Assembly: GCA_023014335.1 (NCBI GenBank)
Contig: JAECYW010000008.1
Location: 1,302,001 to 1,366,000 of the forward strand
Reading direction: 5' to 3'
Origin: Galerina marginata
Lineage: Eukaryota > Basidiomycota > Agaricomycetes > Agaricales > Galerinaceae
Length of the DNA: 64,000 nucleotides
Below the pieces are notes generated by a model, which was not told the origin of the DNA, did not search any database, and saw nothing but the letters and a program-made list of their open reading frames with translations. Of the stretch, positions 54,991 to 64,000 are shown piece after piece; position 1 is the first letter of the stretch, and each line of letters starts with the position of its first letter. The translations under genes were made by a program, and so were the position numbers.

Positions 54991-55140
54991 AGGGCTAGCA
55001 CATTACAGGTGGAGCAGGAGAAAGTTACAGCCTCATTGATAGTGTTAAGGTAGGTAATTGATCAAGATAATTATCTCAGAGCCGTCATCCAGCCTGAAAG
55101 GAATGTCTGTAAAGTCATTTTGTTTATCAACGCTCTTCTC
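54991..55140 (+). pseudogene. Relic of a MYND gene 3' end
   Basis: About 150 bp match the last exon of MYND gene 1 in the same orientation. Blocks are CAGGTGGAGCAGGAGAAAGTT, a shared GATAATTATCTCAGAG(C/A)(C/T)G(T/C)CATCCA-type end, and the flank TTTGTTTATC. The preceding 1.6 kb of the gene is gone. It stands head to head with FunK1 C, as MYND 1 does with FunK1 A. Confidence 0.7.
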
Positions 55141-55221
55141 TGATGAATATCACAGAAGGTCAAAGGAGCGGAAAATAATCGATTTAATGTAATAATAAAT
55201 AGATAAGTACGGTACATCCAC

Positions 55222-57742
55222 CTACTCAGCCGCAGGCAATTTCGCACCTCTGCTCTTCAAAAACGCTGCATGCATCCGGTCTTCAGGTTCCCCCTCCGTC
55301 GCGCTCAAATGCGCCGACAAAGCAGCGCATGCGGCTGCTCGTGCGTGTAATACATGTCTAACCAGTTTCCTAGAAGCGATCGGCTTGGGTTGCTGTAGCC
55401 TGCGCACTTCCTCTGAATCTTCTGACTCGGAGGGAGTATCGGTGGCAGAGCCAAGATGATTGCTCTCGCCGTTCGAAGTCGAACGAGCCAACGGCGCTTC
55501 CTTTCTTCTGATAAAGTGGTTGGCTGCGGGGAGCGGCGGCTTGCAATACGCCCCGAGTTCTGCTGGGTTGAGTTTGTCGGTGTCGGCAGTCCGACGGAAG
55601 GCAAAGGTGGAGAAGAGCTTGAAGTAAGTTAATATCGTTTGGAGCCTGGACAAAAAAAGCATAAGCATTCCCAATTATATCAGACGAGTGTGAGCCATTG
55701 ATGGGCAGCCTGAATGAAAGCTTCGTCGAGGAAATAAGACTCACTGTCTGTAGTTAGCTGTTGCACGAAAGGAGGTAGTCAGTAAGACTTTAAAAGCAGG
55801 CGCAGAATGGGCTGGAAAGGATTACTTGAACTTACCGTTGACCGAAAGGTTATGCCACTTCACAAGCACCAGAACACTGCAATAAACCGTGCCCACAAGA
55901 CCAAAAACTCGCTTCAAATTCAAGCCAGACGTCCCACTATCTGACCCCAGTCCTAACAAGGCGCTCAGCGTTCCGAGCTTGTTCTGCTTCCATAACACAC
56001 CCAGAGCCAGTGCTATATTGGCGCCGATGCCCAGACCGCCCCCGACCGCCTTGAATTGCGCCAAAGATTCTTCTTCGCCGGGTTTAGTACAAGCTTTCGC
56101 GAGCAGAGAGCCCGATATGTACCCTGGGAAGTATAGCAGGAAAGGGGGCAGGAACAGGGCGAATCGTATTAAAGCTAGCGGAAGGCTGGAGAGGATCGAT
56201 AATGTGGGTTGCACGAGCATAGTGCCGCTGGGAAGGGAATTAGGCGGGGGTATGTCAAGAACGGATGAAGACGACATGGGCAGTAGTGAGAGGAGAATTG
56301 AATGTTTCATGCCTGTGTAGTGCAGGAGAGCGTAGTATTTCGTGAGGGCTCCATTTAGGTGTGCTGACGAGCCGCCGGGTGTTGGGTCATCTGCATCTTG
56401 AGACGTCGGGGCAATGATTTGCACAAGTCTGGAAACGACGACAAGGGATTTCATTCGGTAAATTAATGTGCAAAATAAAATGTTAGGAAGAGGTTGTTCA
56501 CCTTTGCGACACCTCCACCCAATCTTTCAGTGGTATGGAATTCTCGTCGCCCCATAGGATGCTCCGCGCCATCGACACTGCACATATGGTGTCCCTGCAA
56601 ACAACACAATCAGTTGAACATCGTCTACCGCTAATGGACTACACACCAGTTTGGAGCGTTAACCGACATGTCACTCAGTTGTTTCTGCACCTGTGCCGTG
56701 ATCTTCTTCACAACACCTTTCGATGCTTCCACAGCACCTGGATTTCCTTCGGAAAGTTCGTTTGCGTATGAATCCAGTAAAATGGGCTCTCCATATCTTC
56801 AAGGGGCATATCTTCAGAAAAATTGTCGCAGCTTGATACCAAAACGGGCGTACTTAACATAGATCTAAGTGTGAAAAGTCGGTCAGAAGCAGTGTTCCAT
56901 CTCACAGGCTCTAAGGACGCTCACCCGACTACGATACCTCGCCTTGTCAGTGTACACAATGGCAACTGGCACGATCCTCAACCCCGTCTCTACCTCCGAC
57001 GCCCTCTCCTTCCCCTTCCCCTTTCCGTTGCCGCTCCGATGCCCGTTCAGCTCCCCGCCCACTCCAGCCTCGTGCACATATCGCACATACTCAACCGCCG
57101 CCCAGGCTGTCCCCGGCATAACCTGTAAGATTTTCGCGTGTGTATAGCTCGCGCCTTCTGGAAAGACTCCTACAACCTGGTTCGCTGCTAGCGCTTTTGA
57201 GGTCGCTAGATACATGTCCGAGTGAGCTGTGTGTTCTGTGCTAGGAGAGGCATTCGAATTTGGATTGAGGGTTGCTGTGGAAGCGGAGGAGTCCGTGTTG
57301 GGTCGTGCAGCTCCTGATCCAGTGTTTGGGTTTCGTTTAACAGGGATGGCTCCAGAGGACGAGAGTATGGCTCCTGCGAGAGGGTTCGCGAACAATTTTG
57401 AGCTGGCCCAGAAAGAGAGATGGCGTCTATAGGGTATCGTCGCTGCTACATGAGGATTTTAATAAGTTCCTCCTGTCCATGTGAAACAATAGACATACCC
57501 AATGTCGCAATGTCGATGATTTCGTTGTGGTGAGTCGCTGCACTGTTGGCTAATACGGTCAGTATTCAACATTGGGCAAACAAGAAATCTCCTCGAAAGA
57601 TTCGGACACGGAAAACGTACATGATGAGTGGCCCATCCTTAGGGACGTTTGCTTGCCCTTCGACATAAAATTCGGAGTAGTATCCAGTAACTGTCCAGTC
57701 CGAAATCTTGCGCAAGGCCCGGTACACCAACTTGAGTTCCAT
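55222..57742 (-). CDS. Glycerol-3-phosphate acyltransferase (SCT1/GPT2 type)
   Basis: ER-membrane enzyme that acylates glycerol-3-phosphate (or DHAP) in the first step of phospholipid and triacylglycerol synthesis. The ATG at 57742 gives MELKLVYRALRKISDW. The acyltransferase block I is spread over introns (NSAATHHNEIID, the usual NHxxxxD changed to HHNEIID), followed by SKLFANPLAGAILSSSGAIPV and the block III motif VVGVFPEGASYTHAKILQ. After a low-complexity insert come IVPVAIVYTDKARYRSRV, RSILWGDENSIPLKDWVEVSQ, and two to three membrane helices (LALIRFALFLPPFLLYFPGYI; FGLVGTVYCSVLVLVKW). The C-terminal basic tail is IASRKLVRHVLHARAAACAAL, ending at 55222. The order and tail match the fungal family. 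Several introns; the final three exon frames are intact. A partial copy lies at 42030-42645. Confidence 0.85.
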
Positions 57743-58368
57743 GATGGAAGGTCGTGCTCTAGTTGAGCTAGAGTTGGTGGTATACGGTTGGCAGCGGGAA
57801 ATTAGATAAACAAGATGTGGTTCAGGAGCAAGATGAGTGCGTTCATTGCCACCGCGGGTTGACTGGGACTCGCAATTTACTCAGGCTCGGCGTCACACAT
57901 TTGAAAAGGCGGCCCATCGAGGACTTCCATCGCTCCAACTGTAGCCACCGAAAATGGGTAGAAAGGATCCGGCAGAGGCCCACAAGGGCCACAGACCAAT
58001 TCGGAAGTCCCAAACCAATCCGGGCCCACATCACACTTCGGCGATATTACTCATAGTATCGAATTCAGCAGTAGACGCCAACGACATGAATAAGGGAACG
58101 GAGAAGATTTCAGTTGCATACACATATATTACATATAATTGAGATTGGTCCGAGTCAAGCCACTACATAATAATTTGTTCTTGATTCCGAGTCCTTGTCG
58201 ATAACCAATTGAATGAAGACGTTTCTTTTCGAGCGCACGGAAACCTGAAAATTTGAGTACATAATTGAAAGTATTGAGTGTCGATTTCTGAGAGGGCAAG
58301 AATAAAATTCAATAAATAAATTGAATCAATTGATTTTACAGACCTCTTTCGTGGTTGAACTCGTAGCA
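57743..58368. other. Intergenic, no gene seen
   Basis: Promoter side of the acyltransferase and 3' flank of MYND gene 2. Only short frames. Confidence 0.4.
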
Positions 58369-59970
58369 TCACTGGATGGCTCTTCTGAGGTAATCATCAC
58401 GACGAATTATCTTCTGTGGAGTACGTCCAGTAGGGTCAATGAGGCTGTCTACCATTTGAGTTGAAGCTTCCTCTTGCTTCACTCTCAATAGGCGCATCTC
58501 CTCTGATTCCCCAGCTTTAATCAACTCCTCGTTTTTGCGTCGCCTGAGGGCATATATTGTCCTTCCGATTGCCTTCACCGCCTCAAGGTCAATTTTTTTC
58601 GCGTTGCACATGGCCTGAAATTGTGCATATGTGTAGTCAGGAGTCCACATGAGCAACCAATCCTCAGTGTCTAAGGACTCTTTCAAACGGTGGATTTCTG
58701 CACAGAGGGGCTTGTGTGGAAGCACAGGAGACTTCCAGGCCTCCTTTTGGCACTACGGATTAACTTCATTAGCATTAATTTAAGGATTTAAAAGATAAAA
58801 CGAGTGCTCGCCTTTTCTCCACAGTATCTGAGCAGGTTGCACTTACCACAGAGCCGCGAGTGGATAATTTCGGCCCCTGAAGAACATGTGGTGTTCCAGC
58901 AGCCCATCTTTCGAACTTCAATTATCTCCTTGAAAGCTTTCTCGAGCCCGTCAGAGACCGGGGCTGCGAAGAATTGCTCAGGCTCGAGTGTAATAACGCC
59001 GACTCCCGTGGCTGGATCATATTCCGTATTTGCGAAAATAGCCATAAACTGCACAGCACGTCGAATTTTGCTCCAGTCCATAGGTAGCGTAGGCAGTATT
59101 GTAGTTAGGCGTGCAAGGACGGAGGAGATCCAGCTGCCTCGTCTGCCGACGATCGTATTGAACTGGGTGGCATCACATTGTCGGAGGGTGTCGAAAAATT
59201 CAAAAATAGTTTTGACTGGGTAGGTAAAAAGGTGAGTGCGTGCGAGCGGTAAAGAGTCCCACCCATGATCATCGTAGAATTTGATGGCTTCTGAAAGGTG
59301 TTCAATAGGCGCGGCAAAACAAAAGGTGAATGGTGACCGGAGAACCTCTTTGGTAAATGGAACATAAAATATGGCCAAACTCCCCGCAAGTTTGAATATG
59401 ATGTATCCGAGGGGTGGTGCTGAGACCCAATTTTCGAGCCCGAGGAGTGAGTCTTCGGGTCCATATGGAAGCAAATCCTCTGGGCCTTGCGGCCAAGGTT
59501 GTTCACCAGTCGCCCTCGCATTACGGAATTTTTGCTGCGTTAAATCGGCAAGAGCAAGGACGAGACAATTGCTGACGGTGGTCCACCGCATCGAATATAA
59601 GCTCGACACCGGAAAGTGTAGTTCGTCCGTCCTCCCGGGGTCTGAAGGCTCGATGACGTCTGTCCATTCCGGGCTGGCCGAAATCGCAACGACATAGCGA
59701 CGATAGATGAGCCATCATCGCCTTGTATTCTGGAATACCCTGCGGAAATGTGAGGAATTTGATTCCTGCTCTGAGGAATTCGGGATGAGATTTGGCAAAT
59801 TTGATCTTGGCAGCCATAGAGGTGCATTCTTCAAGCTCCTGGTCGATACGGTCTGCAGCGAGGCAGATTCTCATAGCGCATGCGCTCGCTTTCATGGGAT
59901 CTCGCATGGTCGAAGTCAATAATCCGATGGCTGAGCCGACGGATAGGAATGGCCTTCTACCCGTGGCCAT
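58369..59970 (-). CDS. MYND-finger protein 2
   Basis: Paralogue of the gene at 46003 on the opposite strand. It reads MATGRRPFLSVGSAIGLL, ASACAMRICLAADRIDQELE, KSHPEFLRAGIKFLTFP, LPYGPEDSLLGLE, KLAGSLAIFYVPF, KIRRAVQFMAIFAN, then the MYND finger (CWNTTC, CGKC, CGEK|C, HKPLC) and a helical tail ending at 58369. The intron between GEK and CQKEAW has a GC donor (GAAAAG|GCGAGC) where MYND 1 has GT, so it is either a GC-AG intron or a mutated donor. One extra base near 59580 breaks the frame. The first exon of MYND 1 (MINLQAF...) is not conserved upstream here, although the following intron is (up to about 60050), so the 5' end is uncertain. Confidence 0.7.
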
Positions 59971-60519
59971 TTCTGAGGCCTAGAGTATTAAGTATGGACG
60001 CCGATGCAATTTACTATTTTAATGCAAATGGGCGAAAGCATTTACATACCAGCAATCGATGCAAGGTCAATCAATCAATGACTTCGCAAATGCACGAGGG
60101 TCTCCTTAAATACAAGGGAGGGAAAGTCAGAATGTGAGTGGTTAAGGGCGTAGTTACTCAATATTGAGGCCTGGTGTTAAGCCCTTTCGAAATTAGCAAG
60201 CTTTGGATGTAGATTGGGGAGCTGAGTGAGAGTGTGAGGTTTCCAGTCACCTGGAGCCGCGGACTTTAAAGTATGCACGTGACAAGGTCGTACAGACTCG
60301 ACTAAAATATGATGCAGCAAGGCGCGAGACCTTAAGAGTAAATTCAAAACACCAACACAGAGTTTTGGGGTGACGACCACGGGTCAGGTTCACAAAATGA
60401 ACCTGATGCGTGTCGAGCGGCGACAGTTTGCATTGAACATCAAAAGCATGGATACAGTATACGGTTGCGGAATATAATTGGACCAACGAATTGATGAAAA
60501 GAGACAGTACAGTAACAAA
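59971..60519. other. Intergenic, no gene seen
   Basis: Contains the degenerated first intron and exon region of MYND 2 (to about 60050) and the 3' flank of the ribosomal protein gene. Confidence 0.4.
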
Positions 60520-61225
60520 TCAGAGACGGCGACCACGACGACCACCCTAAAAGAGAGGGTGGATGATAAGAAATCACCTTTGGCGAAAGGTAAGGGAAGA
60601 GGCACGCATACCTTACGTCTGGTGGAGTCGGTGGGGACGGGGGTGACATCCTCAATGCGTCCAATACCCATACCGGCACGGGCGAGAGCACGAAGAGCAC
60701 TCTGGGCACCGGGGCCAGGAGTTTTTGTGCCAGTTCCACCAGTAGCACGGAGCTTGATGTGCAGAGCGTTGATGCCAACTTCACGGCAGCGGGTGGCGAC
60801 GTCCTGGGCAGCCAACATAGCGGCGTATGGGGAGGACTCGTCACGATCAGCTTTGACCTTCATTCCACCTGAGATGTAATAAAAAAAGTCAGAATTATCC
60901 TCGGCACTGCGAATGTGGCGAACGCACCAGTGACTCGGGAGATAGTTTCTTTTCCAGACAAATCGGTGATATGGACGAAGGTATCGTTGAAGGAGGCGAA
61001 GATGTGGGCAACACCGAAGACGGTTTCACCTTCAGCGACCTGGGGGCCGAGAGAGACGGTATTCTCCTCCTTGGGTGCTTTGACTTTTTTGGGAGGCTAC
61101 ACAAAAGGTCATCCAAAAGTCAGCGTTGAAATCCATCGCCTTGAAAATGATTTTGAGGCGAAAAAAAGAGACTACGCATCTCTAAAGGTCGCTCCGGGGC
61201 CATATATGAAGGATTTACGCACCAT
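60520..61225 (-). CDS. RPS14: 40S ribosomal protein uS11 (S14)
   Basis: Small-subunit ribosomal protein. Exons give [42 protein letters not shown], then [59 protein letters not shown] and the last exon [12 protein letters not shown] at 60520. Total length is about 150 residues, the normal size. The first coding exon consists of the ATG alone (61225), directly followed by GTGCGT; the 112-bp first intron ends TTTTGTGTAG. Two further introns lie at about 60866-60927 and 60556-60620. All motifs are intact. Confidence 0.96.
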
Positions 61226-62006
61226 CTTGACGGACTTGAGGGGGAAAGCTTGAGAATGGCTGGGCAGACGACGACAACTGCGTTGATCACACTCGTAAAT
61301 GTTTCGGTGCCTTTCAAACGACACAATAGCAAACAAATCCGGACCGGGATCGGGTTGCTTTTCACCTCCGTGCCATCCAACCTCCCCCTTGCGTCAAGTC
61401 TGAAGAATTTCTGAGTCCTGACTCAGGTTTCAAGCTTTTATTAATTTGCAGATTTTAAGACCAAGGCTATTGCTTGACTGATGGTACCACACAGGCATCT
61501 CGAGACTCCAACTAAATCCATGGCTAAATCATGCCTCGATTTCGCTTCTCTTCAGGCTCTCACTTTGCTTCTTTACCATCAACCGTATTTACGCCGAGCA
61601 GATGAAACGACTCTTCTTTCTATTCTGTTCTTCTCCAGGTGAGAAAACTTACAACGATATAATCCCTGACTGGGCCTGGCTGACCAAGTTCGTTATTTGC
61701 CCAGTGACTTATCTCCAATCTTATCGTCATCGAAAGAAGATCATCTGATAACCTTATGTCGTCTTCTCCACCTTGTAGCCAATATGAATATTTCTATTAC
61801 TGGTCGTGGGCCTCCATCAATCCAACTGTATGGGCCCGTTACGATTTCCTGCTTTCCGGTCCTCGGAACTGGATAGGTCTCACGCCTTATATGTACCGGG
61901 AAGTAAGTATATAAGGCGCTGATTATCTCGTCTTCCTTTCTTTAACAAGCACAGACATCGATCCAAGTATACTACCCTCTTCTCCAACTCACCTTTACCA
62001 ACTAAG
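61226..62006. other. Divergent promoter region
   Basis: About 780 bp between RPS14 (minus) and the cyanase-domain gene (plus). No coding motif. A TATATAAG lies at 61908-61915, 92 bp before the plus-strand ATG. Confidence 0.5.
61908..61915 (+). promoter_or_regulatory. TATA box of the cyanase-domain gene
   Basis: TATATAAG 92 bp upstream of the ATG at 62007, on the correct strand. Confidence 0.5.
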
Positions 62007-62405
62007 ATGGCTCCCGATCCCCAATGCGCTGCTCTCGCTGCTGCGAAGGAGAAGAAAGGTCAGTGCTTTGCTAATGCGTATTTCAGGGGTAGGCGATTGA
62101 CACTCCATTAATCGTCCAGGACTTTCATATGCCCAGATCGCCACCGGAATCGGCAAGAGTGAGCAACATGTCATCGACAGTAAGGTTTATTTTATCACCT
62201 ATCTATACGGCAAACTAAGATCCGTCGATGTCAGTCGTGACCGGCAAAACCAAGCCAACTGAGGCCGAATTCAACGCCATTGCGAAAGTACTAGGCATTA
62301 CGTCGAGCGTATGTCCATCACTTTCCATCGATCCTGGAACTACCTGACAAGTGACCGGTGACCTTTGTGCAGGTTCCTCACACCGGAGTTCATGCGACTG
62401 TTTAA
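62007..62405 (+). CDS. Short protein with only the cyanase N-terminal helical domain
   Basis: Four exons splice to about 72 residues. These are MAPDPQCAALAAAKEKKG|LSYAQIATGIGKSEQHVID|IVTGKTKPTEAEF then NAIAKVLGITSS|VPHTGVHATV-stop. All three introns are GT-AG and 54-65 bp long. The pattern (AKExKGLSYxxIAxxIGxSEQxV...GKxKPTxxEFxxxAKVLGI) matches the N-terminal lambda-repressor-like helical domain of cyanate hydratase (cyanase). The C-terminal catalytic domain that carries the active-site Arg, Glu and Ser in cyanases is entirely missing, and the next bases show no continuation, so cyanate breakdown is not expected. Role unknown: possibly a small DNA- or protein-binding regulator or a cyanase assembly partner. 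The clean splicing argues for a real gene. Confidence 0.75.
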
Positions 62406-62779
62406 GGAGATCGGTCGTGTCAACAGAACGTCAACGAACTCAAGTTGTGTAAATTAGTGGTTATCATTATACGAGAATTTATGACCATCGCCTGTAATCG
62501 ATCGGCCTTTTCAATCATGAAATAATCATCTTTATTAACGGTACGGAAGGCAAAGAAGGTATATAAAACGTGGAATACATAATATTTTTTGGTTTTTAAG
62601 AGTGCCCCGTTAATTTTAAGTAGAAGCACGGTAATAATATCGGTATCATATAAAGGTCCATTTCTGCTGAAGCAAATTTTGAGAAGAAAGGGTTATGAAA
62701 AAAAAAGGACAGAATGTATGAGCCATTTATGGCCATATTATTGACAGATAGCCGGTGCTGAGGAAGCCCGGATAGTCGT
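62406..62779. other. 3' flank, no gene seen
   Basis: AT-rich tail-to-tail spacer between the cyanase-domain gene and the Ser-rich repeat protein gene. Confidence 0.4.
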
Positions 62780-63977
62780 TCAGATGAGGGACGAGGAAAT
62801 GGCCGAGCTACGGGGTTTGACTGCTGAAGCGGACGGCTGACCTATGAAGGTGGAGAATGACGGCTGAGCGGAGCTAAGACGAATGGATGAAACAATTGCT
62901 GATCCAGAGGGCAATGCGGAGCTGGCGAAAATTGCTGATCCGGAAGGCAACGCAGAGCTGGCGAAAATTGCTGATCCGGAGGGCAACGCAGAGCTGGTGA
63001 AAATATTCGAGGGGTGAGGGAAGGAGGCTGAAATGGAGTGCTGCACTCCACTGGCAGGAGCTGATCCAGAGGGTTGAGGGAAGACGGTCGAAAGGGATGG
63101 AGGAGCCGAGGACCACTGAATGCCCGACCCAGATGGCTGGGATACAGCGCCTGAGGAGGGAATGCTACTTGCGATGTTCGATACCGAGGGGCGGGCAGAC
63201 CCAGACGGATGGGATACAGCGATTGAGGTACTTGCGATGATCGATCCCGAGGGGTGGGCTACACCTCTTGCATAGACAGTAGACACTTGGTCATAACTTG
63301 CTGGTATAAACGACGAAAAAATTCCGGAGCTGGCGGGGAAAGAGCCAGAGCCTGCTGGTAAACCACTTGAAAGAACCGGAGCGGATGAGGGGAAAGAGCC
63401 GGAGCTTGCTGGTAAACCAGTTGAAATAACCGGAGAGGATGAGGGGAAGGGGCCAGAGCTTTCGGGTAAAAAGGTGGAAAAAATTGGATAAGATGAGGGG
63501 ATAGAGCCCGAACTTGCTGGTATGACCGTTGAAAAAACTGGAGAGGACGCGGGGAAGAAGCCAGAACTTGCTGGCAAACCCGCCGAAAAAATTGGAGAGG
63601 ACGCGGGGAAGAAGCCAGAACTTGCTGGCAAACCCGCCGAAAAAATTGGAGAGGATGCGGGGAAGAAGCCAGAACTTGCTGGCAAACCCGTCGAAAAAAT
63701 TACAGATGACACAGGGGAAGAGCCCTCGATATGAGTCGCAGAAGCTTGGATAGAAGTCGCAATGGACTGGGGAATGCCACTGGAACTCGGAACCCTGGTA
63801 ATAAAGCTCGCTGATGCCGACAGGCTGGCGGTGGATGCGCTAAAGACTGAGTAATGTATTAAGAATCACAAAAGTTAATAAATAAAAGAGAGAGGCTCAC
63901 AAAGATATAGCCGCTGCGTCAACTCCAACGGCGAAAAGAGTCGCGACAATGGCGGATAGAGTAGAAGAAGTTTTCAT
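62780..63977 (-). CDS. Secreted Ser-rich repeat protein (mucin-like)
   Basis: The ATG at 63977 opens the signal peptide MKTSSTLSAIVATLFAVGVDA. An intron (GTGAGC to CTCAG, about 63846-63900) is followed by one long open frame to 62780. The mature part is dominated by Ser, Pro, Ala and Phe with two tandem arrays: an 18-residue unit (IFSAGLPASSGFFPASSP type) and, nearer the C-terminus, a 12-residue unit (FASSALPSGSAI). There is no cysteine-rich module, catalytic motif or clear GPI-anchor tail (end SSAISSSLI). Probably an O-glycosylated wall or extracellular matrix protein. No family recognised beyond composition. Confidence 0.75.
62895..63002 (-). repeat. 36-bp tandem repeat in the Ser-rich gene
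   Basis: Three units start at 62895, 62931 and 62967 (ATTGCTGATCC(A/G)GA), each 36 bp and each encoding 12 residues. A partial unit may precede them. Confidence 0.85.
63305..63701 (-). repeat. 54-bp tandem repeat in the Ser-rich gene
   Basis: Three nearly identical 54-bp units start at 63540, 63594 and 63648 (GGAGAGGACGCGGGGAAGAA), with increasingly degenerate units leftwards to about 63305. Each encodes 18 residues. The strongest homogeneity is at the N-terminal end of the protein. Confidence 0.85.
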
Positions 63978-64000
63978 CTCTGTAATATTTGTTGGAGGTA

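Noticed and set aside
63522..63753. Plus-strand Lys/Pro-rich repeat ORFs
   Set aside because: Antisense of the 54-bp repeats of the secreted Ser-rich protein, which alone has a signal peptide and a long open frame.

Overview
The window looks like nuclear DNA of a mushroom-forming basidiomycete (Agaricomycetes). Genes are broken by many 50-60 bp GT-AG introns with CTRAY-like branch points. The content is typical of that group: FunK1 fungal kinases, a class I hydrophobin, an aryl-alcohol-oxidase-like GMC oxidoreductase and Ser-rich secreted proteins. There are no bacterial operon features, tRNA or rRNA genes, or CRISPR arrays.

Left part (0-20 kb): two direct copies, about 15 kb apart, of an unusual gene joining an N-terminal CrtC/AttH (lipocalin-like) domain to a C-terminal trans-isoprenyl diphosphate synthase. 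Between them lie an intron-bearing triosephosphate isomerase relic, a GMC oxidoreductase, a RING/coiled-coil/Ser-rich gene and a class I hydrophobin. A SET-domain gene and a long YOR1-like ABCC transporter follow (18.7-26.8 kb). Prenyl synthase, FAD oxidase and ABC exporter together could be part of a terpenoid-type gene cluster, but no terpene cyclase or P450 is visible, so this is inference.

Middle (27-42 kb): gene-poor stretches with conserved housekeeping genes on the minus strand, SEC61 beta and a VAMP7-like R-SNARE, plus two further members of the RING/coiled-coil family. All three RING genes carry an intron at the same place inside the RING motif.

Right part (42-60 kb): a locally amplified array. 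Three FunK1 kinase copies lie on the minus strand. A MYND-finger gene stands head to head with the first, with 231 bp between their start codons. A MYND 3' relic lies beside the third. A second MYND gene and a complete SCT1/GPT2-type glycerol-3-phosphate acyltransferase lie to the right, and a duplicated 3' fragment of the acyltransferase lies left of the first kinase.

End (60-64 kb): ribosomal protein uS11 (RPS14) with an intron directly after its ATG, a 72-residue protein made only of the cyanase N-terminal helical domain, and a secreted Ser-rich protein with 54-bp and 36-bp tandem repeats.

A window-wide oddity is that many otherwise well-conserved genes are broken by single-base insertions. 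That bias looks more like uncorrected assembly error than natural decay, though one frameshift shared by two FunK1 copies appears older than their duplication. All intron and frame calls were made by eye.
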